From Allium sativum (lineage: Eukaryota > Streptophyta > Magnoliopsida > Asparagales > Amaryllidaceae): 64,000 bases of DNA. Of this stretch, positions 25,164 to 38,599 are shown piece by piece. The translations under genes and the position numbers were made by a program. The notes below the pieces were generated by a model, which did not search any database, was not told the DNA's origin, and worked only from the letters and a program-made list of their open reading frames with translations. Every line of letters starts with the position of its first letter. Position 1 is the first letter of the stretch. The stretch spans positions 150,902,197 through 150,966,196 of the forward strand of contig CM060924.1 in NCBI GenBank assembly GCA_030737875.1. Direction: 5' to 3'.

Positions 25164-25760
25164 CTTTAATCCTTGATTTAGGCCGCTGACTCTTTTTCTT
25201 CCCTGACGAACTTCGAATCAACTGCTCCTCACAACCCAACGGTCTAACATCTTCACTCCTCACCTCAACACTTCAATCCAGTCCAGCGTTGGCCTCTGCT
25301 GCCATCGCAGTGTACTCCCATCCAAAATCAACGTCGGCTTCTTCCAGAAATCATCCCAGAACCGCAAGTCTGCTCCAGACAAAAATCGAGAACTAGGACA
25401 AACAAACATCCCTTTTTGAAACAGCGCATGCTTCAGGACCTCGATGCCATCACCGAATTCATTTCCGACTTCATGAAATCGACCCTAGCTTCATCTAAGT
25501 TCAACACCTACTCCCGATTACTTACAGTAGATCGCGACTTCCCAAAATCATCCACTCCAGGTCGCGGTGATCAAAACCCACTCGCAGACTACCAGATCCG
25601 CTTGCCATCGTTCAAAATGCCCTACCGAACTTTGCCACAATCGCGCTAGCTCAAATCGAACCCTAATCGACAGTCGCCCTACTTCCCTTAATCGCGAGCG
25701 TCGCCTGCTAGTTCTCAAGCATTTAGGAGTGAACGAATGAATTAAGAAAGGGAGAGGCTT
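25164..25760 (-). promoter_or_regulatory. GC-richer leader of LARD2 LTR ending in a splice-donor-like site
   Basis: On the minus strand a TTTATTAAATAA-rich stretch (about 25900-25930) is followed by some 600 bp of gene-like composition that ends AAAG|GTAATT (donor at 25163), after which the sequence turns AT-rich and repetitive. The second LTR has the same arrangement (34370 to 33777). This looks like a transcribed first exon with a 5' splice site. Short frames inside are not obviously coding. Confidence 0.35.
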
Positions 25761-26376
25761 TCATTTTGCTTTTACAGCTCGATTTTGATTGTGTTTGAGA
25801 GGAGCAGTTTTAAACTTAACTTCTGAAGTAAAAGGGGCGGCCACGTTCTGTTTTAATTCGTGGAGAGGGAGGAGCCACCTTGTTTTGTTTTGGTCCACCA
25901 GGTTTATTAAATAATTATTCTAATTTAACTGGTGTCCTTAAATTAAAATACTCCTTGACTGCGAACTCCTTTCTGAACCCAACAAATGACATTCCTAGCG
26001 TTATACCACTGCTCTGAACCCACTGGGATAGGTTACGAAGTCCAATTCGATCATTTGTAGCAGATATTAATTTTAAACCAATATAAATTAAATTCGAAAC
26101 AATTTATTTCCTCGATAATAAATAAATATTATTATCGTTATAAATTCAAATAAAATTTCCTATAAATTATTTGAACTGTATTTAATTCAAATAAAAATTT
26201 GAATTCAACTAAATCCATTTTCGTATTCTGTTATTTTAATATATTCGATATATTGAATTGAAATTGGTTATTAAATCAATAGCTCAAATATAAAATTCCA
26301 CTTATATTATCCACCCAATATTTAAATTAAATATTAAATATTCAAAAATTAATCCCTAAGGATCCGGGTCATTACA

Positions 26377-26392
26377 TTCTTCCCCACTTAAA
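26377..26392 (-). other. Polypurine tract of LARD2
   Basis: The minus-strand sequence TTTAAGTGGGGAAGAA abuts the 3' LTR. LARD3 has TTTTAAGTGGGGGAGAT at the same place. Confidence 0.88.
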
Positions 26393-29300
26393 ATAATTTC
26401 TTCCTCGAAATTGCTAAGGTAGAAAAAGTGCTACAAACCCATTTATCTTGATACTCAACATTTCAAACTTCAATACGTAACTCTCTGTCGAATAAATCCC
26501 TATTCGATAACTCCTCCCTTCGAATAACTATATTCGATAATTTCTCCTTCGAATAACTAGATTCGAAAACCTTTCTTCGAATAAACTATATTCGGTAATC
26601 TCTATTCGATTTACTCTTATCAATTAACTCTATTGGATTTTACTTTTTTTGATTAACTCCATCGAATATCTAAATTCGATAACTCCTTCGAATAACCAAT
26701 ATTCTATAACTCACTTTGATTAAACTAATCGATAACTCTTTTTGAATAACCAAATTTGATAATTCCTTTCGAATAAACCATATCCGATAACTCCTTTCGA
26801 ATAAACTATATTCGATAACTCCTTTAATTCTATTCGAATAAACTAATATTCGATTTATTTCCATTCGCTTAACTCTAGATCGCAGCGATCACAATGGTTA
26901 CGCTTGATTCCCTCAGGAAACATCCGACCGCCCTAGGCTATCTGCAGCCCTGCGAATTACGCTAGCAGTCGTACGAAATGGCAACTTATCCCTAGTAACT
27001 ATGTCTGACCAACTCTATCTCAATACTATATTCGATCAACTTTAATTGAGTAACTAACATTCAATTAAATCCAAATATTATTAATTATGTTCAATTAATT
27101 CTATCTGGTTAACTCTTTATTTGAATAACAAATATTCGTTAATTTCTAATTGAATAACTAATATTCAATTAACTCTATAGATTTACCCTAACTGATTAAC
27201 TCTAACTGGTTAATTCTTACTCTAATCGATTTATTCCAACTCTAATCGATTTCTCTTATTCGAATAACTCCTATTGGATAGTGTTTATTCATTTATAAAG
27301 ATTTACTTTTAGTAACGGTTCTTCACTTTATAAATGTTCTCTTTAATAACGTTACTTCACCTATACAGGTGTTGTGTACCCCTTCTATTTAAAACTACCG
27401 GTGTTAAAAACCAATATCTCTTCTTTATATAAGTTCAGACTTATATATTCCATCTATCGAATGATAAATATTTAATTTAATTTATAAACTGTTATTTATA
27501 AATTAACCTTTCCATTTATCTGTTAAAAACAGATTTCCATTTTCTATTCATATTTTGAATATTCCTTTGATTAAATTCTATTTATTTAACAAATAAATAT
27601 CTCATCTATAGCATTCTATTTATTTTCTATAAATAAATATTTCCATTTACTCTATTTGTAAATGGTTTACAAATATTCACTTTTAAATTCTATTTGTAAA
27701 TGTTTTACAAATATTTCTCCTTCTATTTGTTTACACATAACTTCCTTTGTATTTGTGGTACAAATATATTTCCTTTAACTCTTTTGGTTTCTCCTTTATT
27801 CAAACCCAATTCATATTTCATTCACATGATTTTACTCAATTTATTCGTTTCGATTCATTTAACTTACTTAAGTTAAATTTAATTTCAATCATTCAAATTC
27901 CCATTAACTAGTTGCTAATTAGCCGTTTTTCCTATTTCACCCTTTTTATTTGAATATAACTTGTTCAAATATATGTCAACTTAATTGTAAACTAATCTAA
28001 TTATATTTTCAACTCGAGTTATATATTCCAAATATAAATTCTCAATCTCTTTCACTTATCCAATAAACCAATTTCGATTCAATTTCCTTTAACTAATTAT
28101 TTTCCAATTTAGTTACTTCTATTTAACTATTTAAAATATGATTTTTGTCTTAAAAATCATATCACTTACTTCACTGGAGTTCATATTTATTTTATGACTC
28201 AAGTCTATATTTTCCTCATGGCCATTCGGATTTTATTTACTTTAAAAATCCTTTTACTTATATATATAAACCATTGTGGTTTTTAATGATTTCTGGCGCT
28301 GCTTTTCATTAAATTTGATTTTGACATAACTCAAAATCTATACGACGAAATCCAGATTTTTCTCTTTCATTAGAAAACTATTGTTCAACCGGTCCCGACG
28401 ATTCTTGTTTCAAAGAATTCCGACTTCAATCGAGTTCTGTATACTAAATTGAAGTTCGAATCGCCAATTTACGAACTGCCGTGCTACGGCGAGCTCGTTT
28501 TAATTATATTTATAAATATAAACGTTTTAACTTCGTTTATACTAAATTCAACTCCATTCTAATATACTTTTAATATATATCCAATCCATTTCATAATATT
28601 CCCGATCTACTTCACTTCTAATATTCAAATCCTATATATTTACAATATTCAAATTCCATTTGAATCTCTTTATTCAAACTCTATATTTGAATTTCCTTCT
28701 ATTCAATTTCTATTTGAATTTCTTCTATTCAAATTCCTATTTGAATTTTCTTATCTTCAATTCCTATTAGAATTTACTTATCTTCAATTCCTATTTGAAT
28801 TCCTTTATTCAAAAATCCATCCGAAATCCTTTGTTCAAATTCCATTTGAAATCCTTTGAATTTAAATTCTATTTCAAACTCTATATTTTCTTGAATTCTA
28901 ATATTCAACCTCCACTTTATATTCTCTTTGAAATTCTATTTAACCAAATTCCATTTGAATTCTAATATTCAAATCTCTTTTTGACCTTTCTTTATTCAAA
29001 TCCATTTGAATTCCTTTGAATTCAAATTCCATTTCAATTTTTCTTATACAATTTCTATTTGAATTTTCCTTTATTCAAACTCATTTGAATTCCTTTGAAT
29101 TCAAATTCTATTTCACTTCTATTTGAATTATATATATATTCAAATTCCTTTAATTTACTTCTATTTGAAATCTATATTTCAATTCCCATTTCACTTCTCA
29201 AAATTCCTATGAAGTCATATAAATATATACATATATTTATATCTATCTCAAATTCAAAACATTTGAATTTTAAAACAACTTGTTTCTTTCAAACAAATTT

Positions 29301-29791
29301 CCATCAAAAAATTTTCTAAGGCAACAATTCGTCACTTAGAAACTCGAAAATGAACACTGGTGATGTTGCGACCATCATCAGAATTATTTCCCAGCTACTG
29401 AATGAGTTCAGTGCTTTATTTCTTTCAAACTCCATTTAGAAAAAAAATATTTTCCAAACTCCCAGGAATTTAAATTCTAAATTCTGCTTTGAATTCAATT
29501 TCAATTTATCACATTTGTATATTTGATTCCATATACAAATCCCATTGGTTATATATATAACTATTTCTGTTTTATAATTTCATTTGATTATAATCCTAAC
29601 AATCAACTTAACTATTTAAAAACAATATCGTGTCCAATCTTCTGTTCAAGTGTTTATAAATTCCTATCGACTTCGTGGCGTCCCACGATTCGACCAAAAT
29701 TTATAATCCACCCAACAGACTAGTCAACACAATATAAAACAGTTTTTATATCAAATAACAAATACGCTCTCTCGTATATATATACACTCAA

Positions 29792-29828
29792 CTCATTCTA
29801 GGATACTACTGATCCTATCTCTAATGAG
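29792..29828 (-). other. Conserved leader stem-loop of LARD2
   Basis: On the minus strand the lower stem is CTCATT with AATGAG and the upper stem is TAGGAT with ATCCTA around a 7-nt loop CAGTAGT. It lies 38 bases after the primer-binding site and matches 58764-58802 (LARD3) and 3698-3736 (A). Confidence 0.65.
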
Positions 29829-29865
29829 CACATTTCCACACAGCCTAGGTATTCGCTCAACCTAA

Positions 29866-29877
29866 GCTCTGATACCA
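29866..29877 (-). other. Primer-binding site of LARD2
   Basis: The minus strand reads TGGTATCAGAGC, complementary to tRNA-iMet, two bases inside the 5' LTR end. Confidence 0.92.
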
Positions 29878-29901
29878 ACTGTAATGACCCGGAAATTCAA
29901 G

Positions 29902-30124
29902 TAGGCTTTGCAACCATCCTCTCCTCCCCAAAGCAGCAAGGTAATACCCCACTGTGGCTTACATTGGTACCCCAGCACCACATTTTACGGCCAGCCTTTC
30001 GACTTCGCACTAAGCAACCAAGCCTACCAAAGGGACATGTGGGAGTAAGAGTCTCCCGTTCGCCACCTAACGAAAAGCGAGAACCCCCTATCATGCGACA
30101 CATGCCTTAAAGCACGCAACATGG
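29902..30124. other. Foreign GC-rich patch replacing the LTR end
   Basis: About 223 bp of clearly higher GC content stand where the other LTR has a different stretch of about 370 bp. The outermost 22 bases and everything right of 30125 still match. The minus strand is open for 68 codons (from 30103), including GGSRFSLGGERETLTP, but I cannot name it. Organelle-derived filler is one possibility. Confidence 0.5.
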
Positions 30125-32350
30125 TCTGGTATGAGTAAACAGTTTAAAACAGTTTCAGAAAACTAAATAATATCTCATAAGACCACGCCGCATAACACGG
30201 AACGGGTTTTTCCCTTATGAAAATCCAAACACTTGATTCAACTTTATATCAAAACTCTTTTGATATTATAATAATGTCTAAATCAAGTAAATAACAATCT
30301 AGCGGAACGTTTGCATTTCACGTTCCATGTATATATACAATCAAAACCGCAAGCACGTATTGGGTATTTGGTTTTCCAACTATGACAAGGTATGGAATCA
30401 CCTTCCGCTGGTATATCTCTAGAGGAGAATACACCGAGTTCAACAAGAACATCTTGCAACTCAGCCACACATGACCGACCACTCATTTCGCTTGAGTGTA
30501 TCGAATGTATATCACCAACGATTGGGATCAGCAACCGTTTCCCGAATGGGACAGCATCGACAATAGATTTTTAGAAGTAAATGAAACTCTAGATCAGGTG
30601 ATTATACACCCTAATAGGTGCGACCTACATAGCCATGCTGCTTGCCCGATTTCTGTCATTTACCGGATGTTGAGGCTAGAAGCTACGCTTTTTCATCACA
30701 CCAGATTTCTTTGAATGCCACATCGTCAAATTCATCAAATCACCGATTGACGTCTACAACAATACATTATGTGTTAGCTAAAAGAGGTTTCCTTCTCCGC
30801 TTCCACTCTTGGTACGGTTGGAGAAATCAATATACGTGATCGTCTGGAAATACTCTGTCAGACATTCATCCATACAAGTCACCCAGGAACAGGATGAACA
30901 GAAGGCACTATTTCTATTAATAGAAAAAGTCCTTGCACTCTACTCCGTCTTCGATTATCTTTATATAATCTGATTCGCACGCTACTGCCAATACGGAGTG
31001 GTTCTTCGGATAATAATCCAACCGGTCTCTCCACATTGACAACGATGGTCAAAACTTCGATGGTCTGTGATTTAACTATCGAATAAAACAAGTGTTCCGA
31101 TAGTTGATGATTTAACTATCGAATAAAACAAGTGTTCATCCAAACATCCAACAATCAGTGAGCCTTTAATTAATATTCCATTAATTAAATCTCTTCTCTA
31201 TTTCTTTATCAATATTTGTTAACCAAATATTTTCAATAACCATATTGGCCTTATACGTTCTTTGGAAAAACATTTCCATATATCGCCTTCCTTTATTTTC
31301 TATACTAGGAAATATTCGTTATTCTATTTCCAAGCTTTGCACATATTTGGGTTAAAACATATGTTGTGTAAAACATCGTTACGACAACTCAAATACAGTA
31401 TTTAACTAATTCTTATTCCACATTGATCTTCGAGCCTGAATCTTGCTACTTATCTGTATATCATGAAATCAACCAAGTTGGGGTATAATTACCTCTCAGA
31501 CCTTGACTGAATAACATTTAACGTCAAAACAGACAAGACTACTTACTCGAATAATCAATACCATACAACTGATTATTCACCTTCAAATACATATACATTT
31601 TCTCTTTCTATTCTTACTAGATTTTATTCCTAGTCTTCCTTTTTCATTATACTATTCTATTCCTAAGTTCGTTTTCTTATCGACTTCTATATATTTTGAT
31701 ATGTTAATATCTAATTATCAAATTATCCTAAAAATATTCTATCTCCTTAAATTCCCGGAAAAATTCGCCATAACCTCCTTTGTACCGGGAGCATCGGGAA
31801 ATTTCAAATAGCTTTCCCGGTCCTTCTCATCTCAAAAAGAAAAAGAAAAAGCCAAGCGGCTAGCCGATACGGCGCATAAAATCTCATATGGAAATTAAAT
31901 ACGTACCTTTTTGTCGGGCATTCTATTTATTTCACTTCTATACTTTATTCCATACCTGTCTCCTGTATGTCTATACCTGTCCAATCTATTTTAACTATAC
32001 CAATCGTTTTAACTAAATTTGTTAATTTAATCTGTTAATTAACTTCTTAGTCTAATCCACTTCTATTTATCCAAATCTATTTATTTTAAATCCCATTTGA
32101 ATTTCTATATTCAAATTCCCTTTGAAATACTATGTTCCAATTCTATAGTTAAACTCCATTTGAATTCTATTATTCAAATTATATTTCAATTCCTTATATT
32201 CAAAGTCCATTTGAATTCTCGGCATTATTTATAAACAACGTTTATAACTTCAATTCAAATCCCATATTTTCAATTATAAACAAAGTTTATAAATTCGATC
32301 ACTTGTTTTATATACCTTCAAAACAAGTTAATATTTTCTATAGTTTTAAA

Positions 32351-32718
32351 GTCCATTTGAATTCTATATTCAAATACTATCGTTTTAAGTCCATTTGAAT
32401 TTCTATATTCAAATACTATCGTTTTAAGTCCATTTGAATTTCTATATTCAAATTATATCGTTTTAAGTCCATTTGAATTTCTATATTCAAATACTATCGT
32501 TTTAAGTCCATTTGAATTTCTATATTCAAATACTATCATTTTAAGTCCATTTGAATTTCTATATTCAAATACTATCGTTTTAAGTCCATTTGAATTTCTA
32601 TATTCAAATACTATCGTTTTAAGTCCATTTGAATTTCTATATTCAAATACTATCGTTTTAAGTCCATTTGAATTTCTATATTCAAGTACTATCGTTTTAA
32701 GTCCATTTGAATTTCTAT
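32351..32718 (-). repeat. 39-bp minisatellite, 10 units
   Basis: It is the same array as 23778-24112, with one unit more. Single-base variants (for example at 32451 and 32538) distinguish some units. Confidence 0.92.
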
Positions 32719-35700
32719 GCATTATTTATAAACAACGTTTATAACTTCAATTCAAATCCCACCTTTCCATTTATAAACAACGTTTATAAATTCAATTCAA
32801 ATCCCCTATTTTCATTTATAAACAACTTTATAAATTCGATTCAAATTCCATATTTCCATTTATAAACAACTTTATAAATTCGATTCAAATTCCATATTTC
32901 CATTTATAAACAACTTTATAAATTCGATTCAAATTCCATATTTCCATTTATAAACAACTTTATGAATTCAATTACTTGTTTATATATATTCAAAACAAGT
33001 TAATGTTTCTATACTTCGTTAAAAATTCAAATTTTATTTATAAAAATAGAATTCCCCGTTTAAATTTCAAATACCCTTTTCGATATTTTTATGAATCAAC
33101 ATTCAAGCTCTAGGGATATTTTAAACAATCAATCAACCAATTTTCAATCATTTGATTTTTAACACATCATATATGAATATATATGAAATCAAACAAACAA
33201 CAGATAATATATATTTTTGAGGAATCCAGTTGGATTCCTCCAACCTGTTTTCCTGCATCCACAGATGTTAGTCAACATAGTAATACCCATCCTGCTTCGA
33301 GGCAGGATATCGCGGTATAGAAGGTCATCCACTAATCATAGCGTGGGGCGTATAGGGTAATCATCCGCTATGGTACCGCGGGCATCCGCTAATGAAACTG
33401 CGGGAATCCAACCAACCAGTCAACCCAATATATATATATATATAATAGTCCTAAATAACTAATATATATTTTAAAACCATCAGACAACATTCAAACAAGC
33501 AGAGACAATTAGTTTTAACGATGTAAAGATAATTCTAAACAAACAGGTGAGTGAGATTTACTCACCAGGGTTTTAATTGGCAGCTCATTCTGACTTTTAA
33601 ATAAAATCCTAAGAGACTTCAAAATTCAAACTGAACTCCATTGCGAAGCTTAAGTTTATACGAGCTCAACAAATCGACGACGTTCGCATCTGATATCGTA
33701 TGAATTTTATACAGGCAATTATTATTTTTATTAAGCTTATGGTCATTAAAAAAATTTAAAAAATATAATTAATTACCTTTAATCCTTGATTTAGGCCGCT
33801 GACTCTTTTTCTTCCCTGACGAACTTCGAATCAACTGCTCCTCACAACCCAACGGTCTAACATCTTCACTCCTCACCTCAACACTTCAATCCAGTCCAGC
33901 GTTGGCCTCTGCTGCCATCGCAGTGTACTCCCATCCAAAATCAACGTCGGCTTCTTCCAGAAATCATCCCAGAACCGCAAGTCTGCTCCAGACAAAAATT
34001 GAGAACTAGGACAAACAGACATCCCTTTTTGAAACAGCACATGCTTCAGGACCTCGATGCCATCACCGAATTCATTTCCGACTTCATGAAATCGACCCTA
34101 GCTTCATCTAAGTTCAGCACCTACTCCAGATTACTTACAGTAGATCGCGACTTCCCAAAATCATCCACTCCACGTCGCGGTGATCAAAACCCACTCGCAG
34201 ACTACCAGATCCGCTTGCCATCGTTCAAAATGCCCTACCGAACTTTGCCACAATCGCGCTAGCTCAAATCGAACCCTAATCGACAGTCGCCCTACTTCCC
34301 TTAATCGCGAGCATCGCCTAATAGTTCTCAAGCATCTAGGAGTGAAAGAATGAATTAAGAAAGGGAGAGGCTTTCATTTTGCTTTTACAGCTCGATTTTG
34401 ATTGTGTTTGAGAGGAGCGGTTTTAAACTTAACTTCTGAAGTAAAAGGGGCGGCCACGTTCTGTTTTAATTCGTGGAGAGGGAGGAGCCACCTTGGTTTG
34501 TTTTGGTCCACCAGGTTTATTAAATAATTATTCTAATTTAACTGGTGTCCTTAAATTAAAATACTCCTTGACTGCGAACTCCTTTCTGAACCCAACAAAT
34601 GACATTCCTAGCGTTATACCACTGCTCTGAACCCACTGGGATAGGTTACGAAGTCCAATTCGATCATTTGTAGCAGATATTAATTTTAAACCAATATAAA
34701 TTAAATTCGAAACAATTTATTTCCTCGATAATAAATAAATATTATTATCGTTATAAATTCAAATAAAATTTCCTATAAATTATTTGAACTGTATTTAATT
34801 CAAATAAAAATTTGAATTCAACTAAATCCATTTTTGTATTCTGTTATTTTAATATATTCGATATATTAAATTGAAATTGATTATTAAATCAATAGCTCAA
34901 ATATAAAATTCCACTTATATTATCCACCCAATATTTAAATTAAATATTAAATATTCAAAAATTAATCCCTAAGGATCCGGGTCATTACACATTTTTAAGT
35001 TGGTTAAGTGTCTGCATTAACCTAAACCTACACATCAGTTTAGTTAACATGTTGAATTTGGTTAAGTATTTATTTAATTCACTTAAACCTACCAATCCTA
35101 GCTTAGCTTTAATTGTCTTGTTAAAGCACCAACCACTCAAATTAGACAGGTATTGTTGTGACTACCTGTATGCCGGTCAGTTCCGGGCAGTCTTACGCCA
35201 TAACTTAGTCTAACCTCGGGTCTTTATTGGGCTCAATGCCTTAACCTCCCACATTGGATAGGTATTGTTGTGATTACTGGATAGCCGGGCATGTGCGGGC
35301 AAGTTTACATCACAACTCAATTCAACCTCGGGTTAAACATATTCGTATTGTATAAATTTACATATTTGCCTTTTTATTTTTATTTGTAAATTTGTTAATA
35401 AATTAAATGCTATGGCCCACTTTCCAAGTTCATCATTCACGTTTTTGCCCCAAAACATATTCCCAAATTATTATAATAATTCACTATAAAGTTATGCCAA
35501 GTTATAGCCTTTTATTTACAAAACATGCGAACTACCCAAAACCCAACTTAGGCGCGTTCATATTAAACCTCTACCAAGTCATAAATTATCATATACATTT
35601 CAACTCCAAATTTTACATAATTAACATATGGCCAAGTTCTAGATTACATGCCAATTTATATATGTACCCAATTCTAGTCAGTTTACATATGTCCAATTCT

Positions 35701-36735
35701 TGCCTATTTACATGTATGCCAAGTTTATGCCATTTTACCCATATCAAGTTCTAGCCAAAATTACATCTATCATGCCCAAATAAATCCAAATCATGATTCA
35801 TGATGTAGTTATCCCAAACTATAATCTTTTTATTACAATATATACCAGTTACCCAAGTTCATAATACATGTTTATGCCAATTATCAAGTTTACAATCGCT
35901 TTCATGTTCAAATTCCCAATTCTACTTATGCCCAATTAACATAAGCCTAATCTTTTGATTTAATTTACATAAGCCCGAACTCATGATTTAATTTACATGC
36001 CAATTCATGTATGCCCACTTCATGCGAAATTATTTATGCCAATGCCCAAAACTTGCGATTTCAATTATATTGACAATACCCAAATTTCCAATTTCATATT
36101 CTGCCATCAACTTCCACCAAACACGTATATTCTACTAGGCAATATTCCAATATTTTCCCCATATACAAATCGCATGTATATCGTAGTTTAGGCCTAGTTC
36201 CGAAATTGACCAAGATTCATCAAAAGAAAATAAATAGGGGAAGGTTGAATTTTGCATAAAAAATAAGATAAGAGAGGAAACATCATCGCAGGCATGAAGA
36301 TTACAACTTGATAATAATATCAACATGAATCAAGAAAACTTATTTACAATAGGATGAATAGATCATGAACTAGACATGGGAATAAAGAAAGACAAGTCTC
36401 AAAACTCAAGATTCAAGAATCAACAGAAATAGATCGATAAACATACTTAAATCCAATTTCACTTTATTTCATGGCCATATTATAATTAAATATTTAGATC
36501 TGAAAATAAATAGTACTTACAGATCATGGCTAATGAATTAAGAACTGAATTTGTTGTAGAAATGTTGTGGGGTTGCCGATTTACTGCCTTGAATCGTTGT
36601 AGAAGTCTTAATCTTTGAATTGGATGGTGTATGAAAGCTTATGAAGTTTATTAGAGGTGGCGGCCATGATCAAGAGGGATTTCTACAGCATTTTGTTGTA
36701 AGAATGATTTGCTGTGAATTAGGTTAGTCTTAGGC

Positions 36736-36745
36736 TGTTTTTATA
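36736..36745 (-). promoter_or_regulatory. Candidate TATA box of GypsyB LTR
   Basis: On the minus strand CCTATAAAAACAG lies about 430 bp into the LTR. An ATGGCCGCCACC start context follows about 80 bases downstream, and its frame is short. Confidence 0.45.
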
Positions 36746-36850
36746 GGTGTAGGAACTATTTAGGACCTTTAGATCAATCCTAGAATCAATCTGGATCATC
36801 AAAACATGTAACGGGCTTCAAAAATGGGTTCTGGACCAAAACAGGCAGCC

Positions 36851-36975
36851 CAGGTCGACATGTAAGGGGGAAGGTCGACCCACAGGTCGACCTCTAGGGG
36901 GTAGGTCGACCCCCAGGTCGACCCCCTGGTCGACCTGGCCCCTAGGTCGACCCGCAGGCCGACCTACCTGGTTCT
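36851..36975. repeat. GC-rich cluster of GTCGAC palindromes
   Basis: Seven copies of GTCGAC, mostly within (A/T)GGTCGACC contexts, fall in about 110 bp, plus one degenerate copy (GGCCGACC). The spacers are runs of C or G. The cluster is upstream of the TATA box on the element strand and absent from B1. Confidence 0.85.
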
Positions 36976-37176
36976 GTGCTGACTGAAATTTGCAGAATCT
37001 TCTACATGCCATAACTTCTTCATCTGGGCTCCGATTTTCGAAAACTCGAACTCTATTTCATGAAGAATTCCGAGAAGAACGCAATGGCGCAACCCATATC
37101 CCTTGACTCTCATTTTAAAAATTAATCATACCTTGATTTCTTGTTTTAACATGTTATTAAAATTCGGGTTGTTACA

Positions 37177-37189
37177 TTCTCCCCTCCTC
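37177..37189 (-). other. Polypurine tract of GypsyB
   Basis: The minus strand reads GAGGAGGGGAGAA, identical to B1's tract, followed by the LTR TGTAACAACCCG. Confidence 0.9.
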
Positions 37190-38599
37190 AAAGGATTTCG
37201 TCCCTGAAATCTTCAAGTTAAGAAGAATGTGTCCTACCATTCAATCATCCATCTAATCGATCATCATTCATAGGCATTAATTGTCCTTAAGAGATTTCTA
37301 ATGTTGTATGAACATATGCAAGAAGTGTGCGTATATGTTCCTTGTCTAATGCAAATGATCAGGCCTGATTGATCTTCTTAATGAAAAATATGTTTAGTGC
37401 CATGAGTCCAGCATGTATGCAAATAGTCCTAGTTACATAAACACTATATGTGTGCTCAAACATCCATCCATATGCAACATCCACATTATAACACATTCAA
37501 ATTCATCCATAAACGAGTATAAACACTCATGCATATGCAATATGAAAGGTGACTGAGCCGATCTAGTGCCTAATGTGTAAATGCATCCACGAGCAACCAC
37601 TAGCAACCGCTTGCAACCACTTGCAACCTTCAATCAAGACATGTCTCAAACACATGTTTACATCCAATTGTTCCTACCTAAAGATATAGTCGAATGATAG
37701 ACGCAAGTAAAAACTTTGTGCCCATTAGGCAATGTCAAAACTGGAGATCTACGTCACATATCTACTGATTAGGAGAAGAACTCCCTAAGCACCGACCCCG
37801 AAGACCGAGATCAACATCAGGCTGACACCCAAAGAATTACTCAACCCAACCAACATATATGATTCTAGGAAACCTAAGCATGATGGACTTCTTTTTGGGT
37901 CACACGGAAATCCCTTCCCATAACCAACCCGTATCCTATAAAACCCAAAAAGTTTAGTCAACCCAACGGACACCCTTAAGCCCCAACATGTATTACTAAC
38001 AGATGAGTCATACTCCCTATGGGGTTTGCAACTGAAATAGGATTGAGAATAGGACCGAGAGGATATACTTAAAAGATTGCATGCAAGTAAGCTCTACAGG
38101 AAAAGAGGGATCAAGGATATACTCTTAAAAGAGATATGATGTGCGTATCCAGTCTTCAATCTTCTAAGCCGCATTTCCTTGAGCTTAACTACATTGTGCT
38201 TTGACCGTCTTTAACATCACAATTTCGTAGCTTCTTAATTCCTATTTCCAAAATATGATTTGGAACTCATTTCACTGTCGCCTCTTGTTCCACTTTCACT
38301 TTTTTTTTCTTCTAGTATACTTGGCTCGAACATAACTGCGTACTCATGGTTTCATGCAAGTTCTCCAAAATTCACTAGTGAATCCTCGATCTCGTTTACT
38401 TATTATAAGGTATTCCACGCAAAAGAACTATCTCTTAAAAACAAACAAATGCCAACCATGTTTCCAAATGTACTTACTAAGGTGATTTTCTATAACTCAT
38501 GCATAAGTGAAATGAACCATCCACCTTAGTGGCGAACACTACTCGAGCAGATCAATAAATGTATCAAGAGATTCTAGGTAACTAAGCATGGAAGAAAAC

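Larger units (their letters stand above)
21168..26376 (-). repeat. 3' LTR of LARD2
   Basis: A 5209-bp LTR. Minus-strand start is TGTAATGACCCGGATCCTTA (26376) and end is GCGGGCCATTACA (21168). It holds a GC-richer leader (25164-25760), an AT-rich tract of tandem repeats (23680-24400), the GCCCGAC...CCCGGTAC module with a hairpin (23160-23350) and a 3' stretch (21540-21600) homologous to A and LARD3. Only short non-conserved frames occur. Confidence 0.9.
26377..29879 (-). other. Non-coding interior of LARD2
   Basis: This stretch of 3503 bp has no recognisable gag or pol. Bases 26460-26870 are irregular repeats of CGAATAA/TTCGATAA motifs. Bases 26878-26996 are a GC-rich patch. Bases 27000-29300 are AT-rich, with many TTTGAAT/ATTCAAAT copies. 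A block at about 29350-29400 resembles LARD3 58990-59040 (GATTCTGATGATGGT on the element strand). Next to the primer-binding site is the shared leader hairpin. Confidence 0.8.
21168..34989 (-). mobile_element. LARD2: large retrotransposon derivative, minus strand
   Basis: This is a complete element of 13,822 bp with a perfect 5-bp target duplication CATTT (21163-21167 and 34990-34994). The right LTR (5' on the minus strand) is 29880-34989, the left LTR (3') is 21168-26376, and the interior is 26377-29879 with a primer-binding site and a polypurine tract but no gag or pol. LTRs look about 98-99 % identical apart from a replaced stretch near one end, so the insertion is fairly young. Its LTR end and leader match elements A and LARD3, pointing to an A-like autonomous helper. 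Confidence 0.93.
29880..34989 (-). repeat. 5' LTR of LARD2
   Basis: A 5110-bp LTR, near-identical to 21168-26376 from about 30125 rightwards. Bases 29902-30124 differ completely from the matching place in the other LTR (21190-21558). The hairpin module is at 31795-31819 and the 39-bp array at 32351-32718. Confidence 0.9.
19232..37176 (-). repeat. 3' LTR of GypsyB, split by LARD2
   Basis: Without the insertion it is about 4.1 kb. Its minus-strand start is TGTAACAACCCGAATTTTAA (37176) and its end is GGGTTGTTACA (19232). Parts match B1: the paired CCTCGGGT blocks (35215, 35326), the GGTTAAGT repeats, and the CCAAG/CATG-rich stretch 35400-36200. Differences include a GTCGAC-rich patch (36851-36975) and a promoter-proximal region that does not match B1. 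No gene was seen in it. Confidence 0.85.

Noticed and set aside
29897..30103. Named mitochondrial gene
   Set aside because: The composition suggests organelle DNA, but I cannot identify a gene from memory with confidence, so no name is given.
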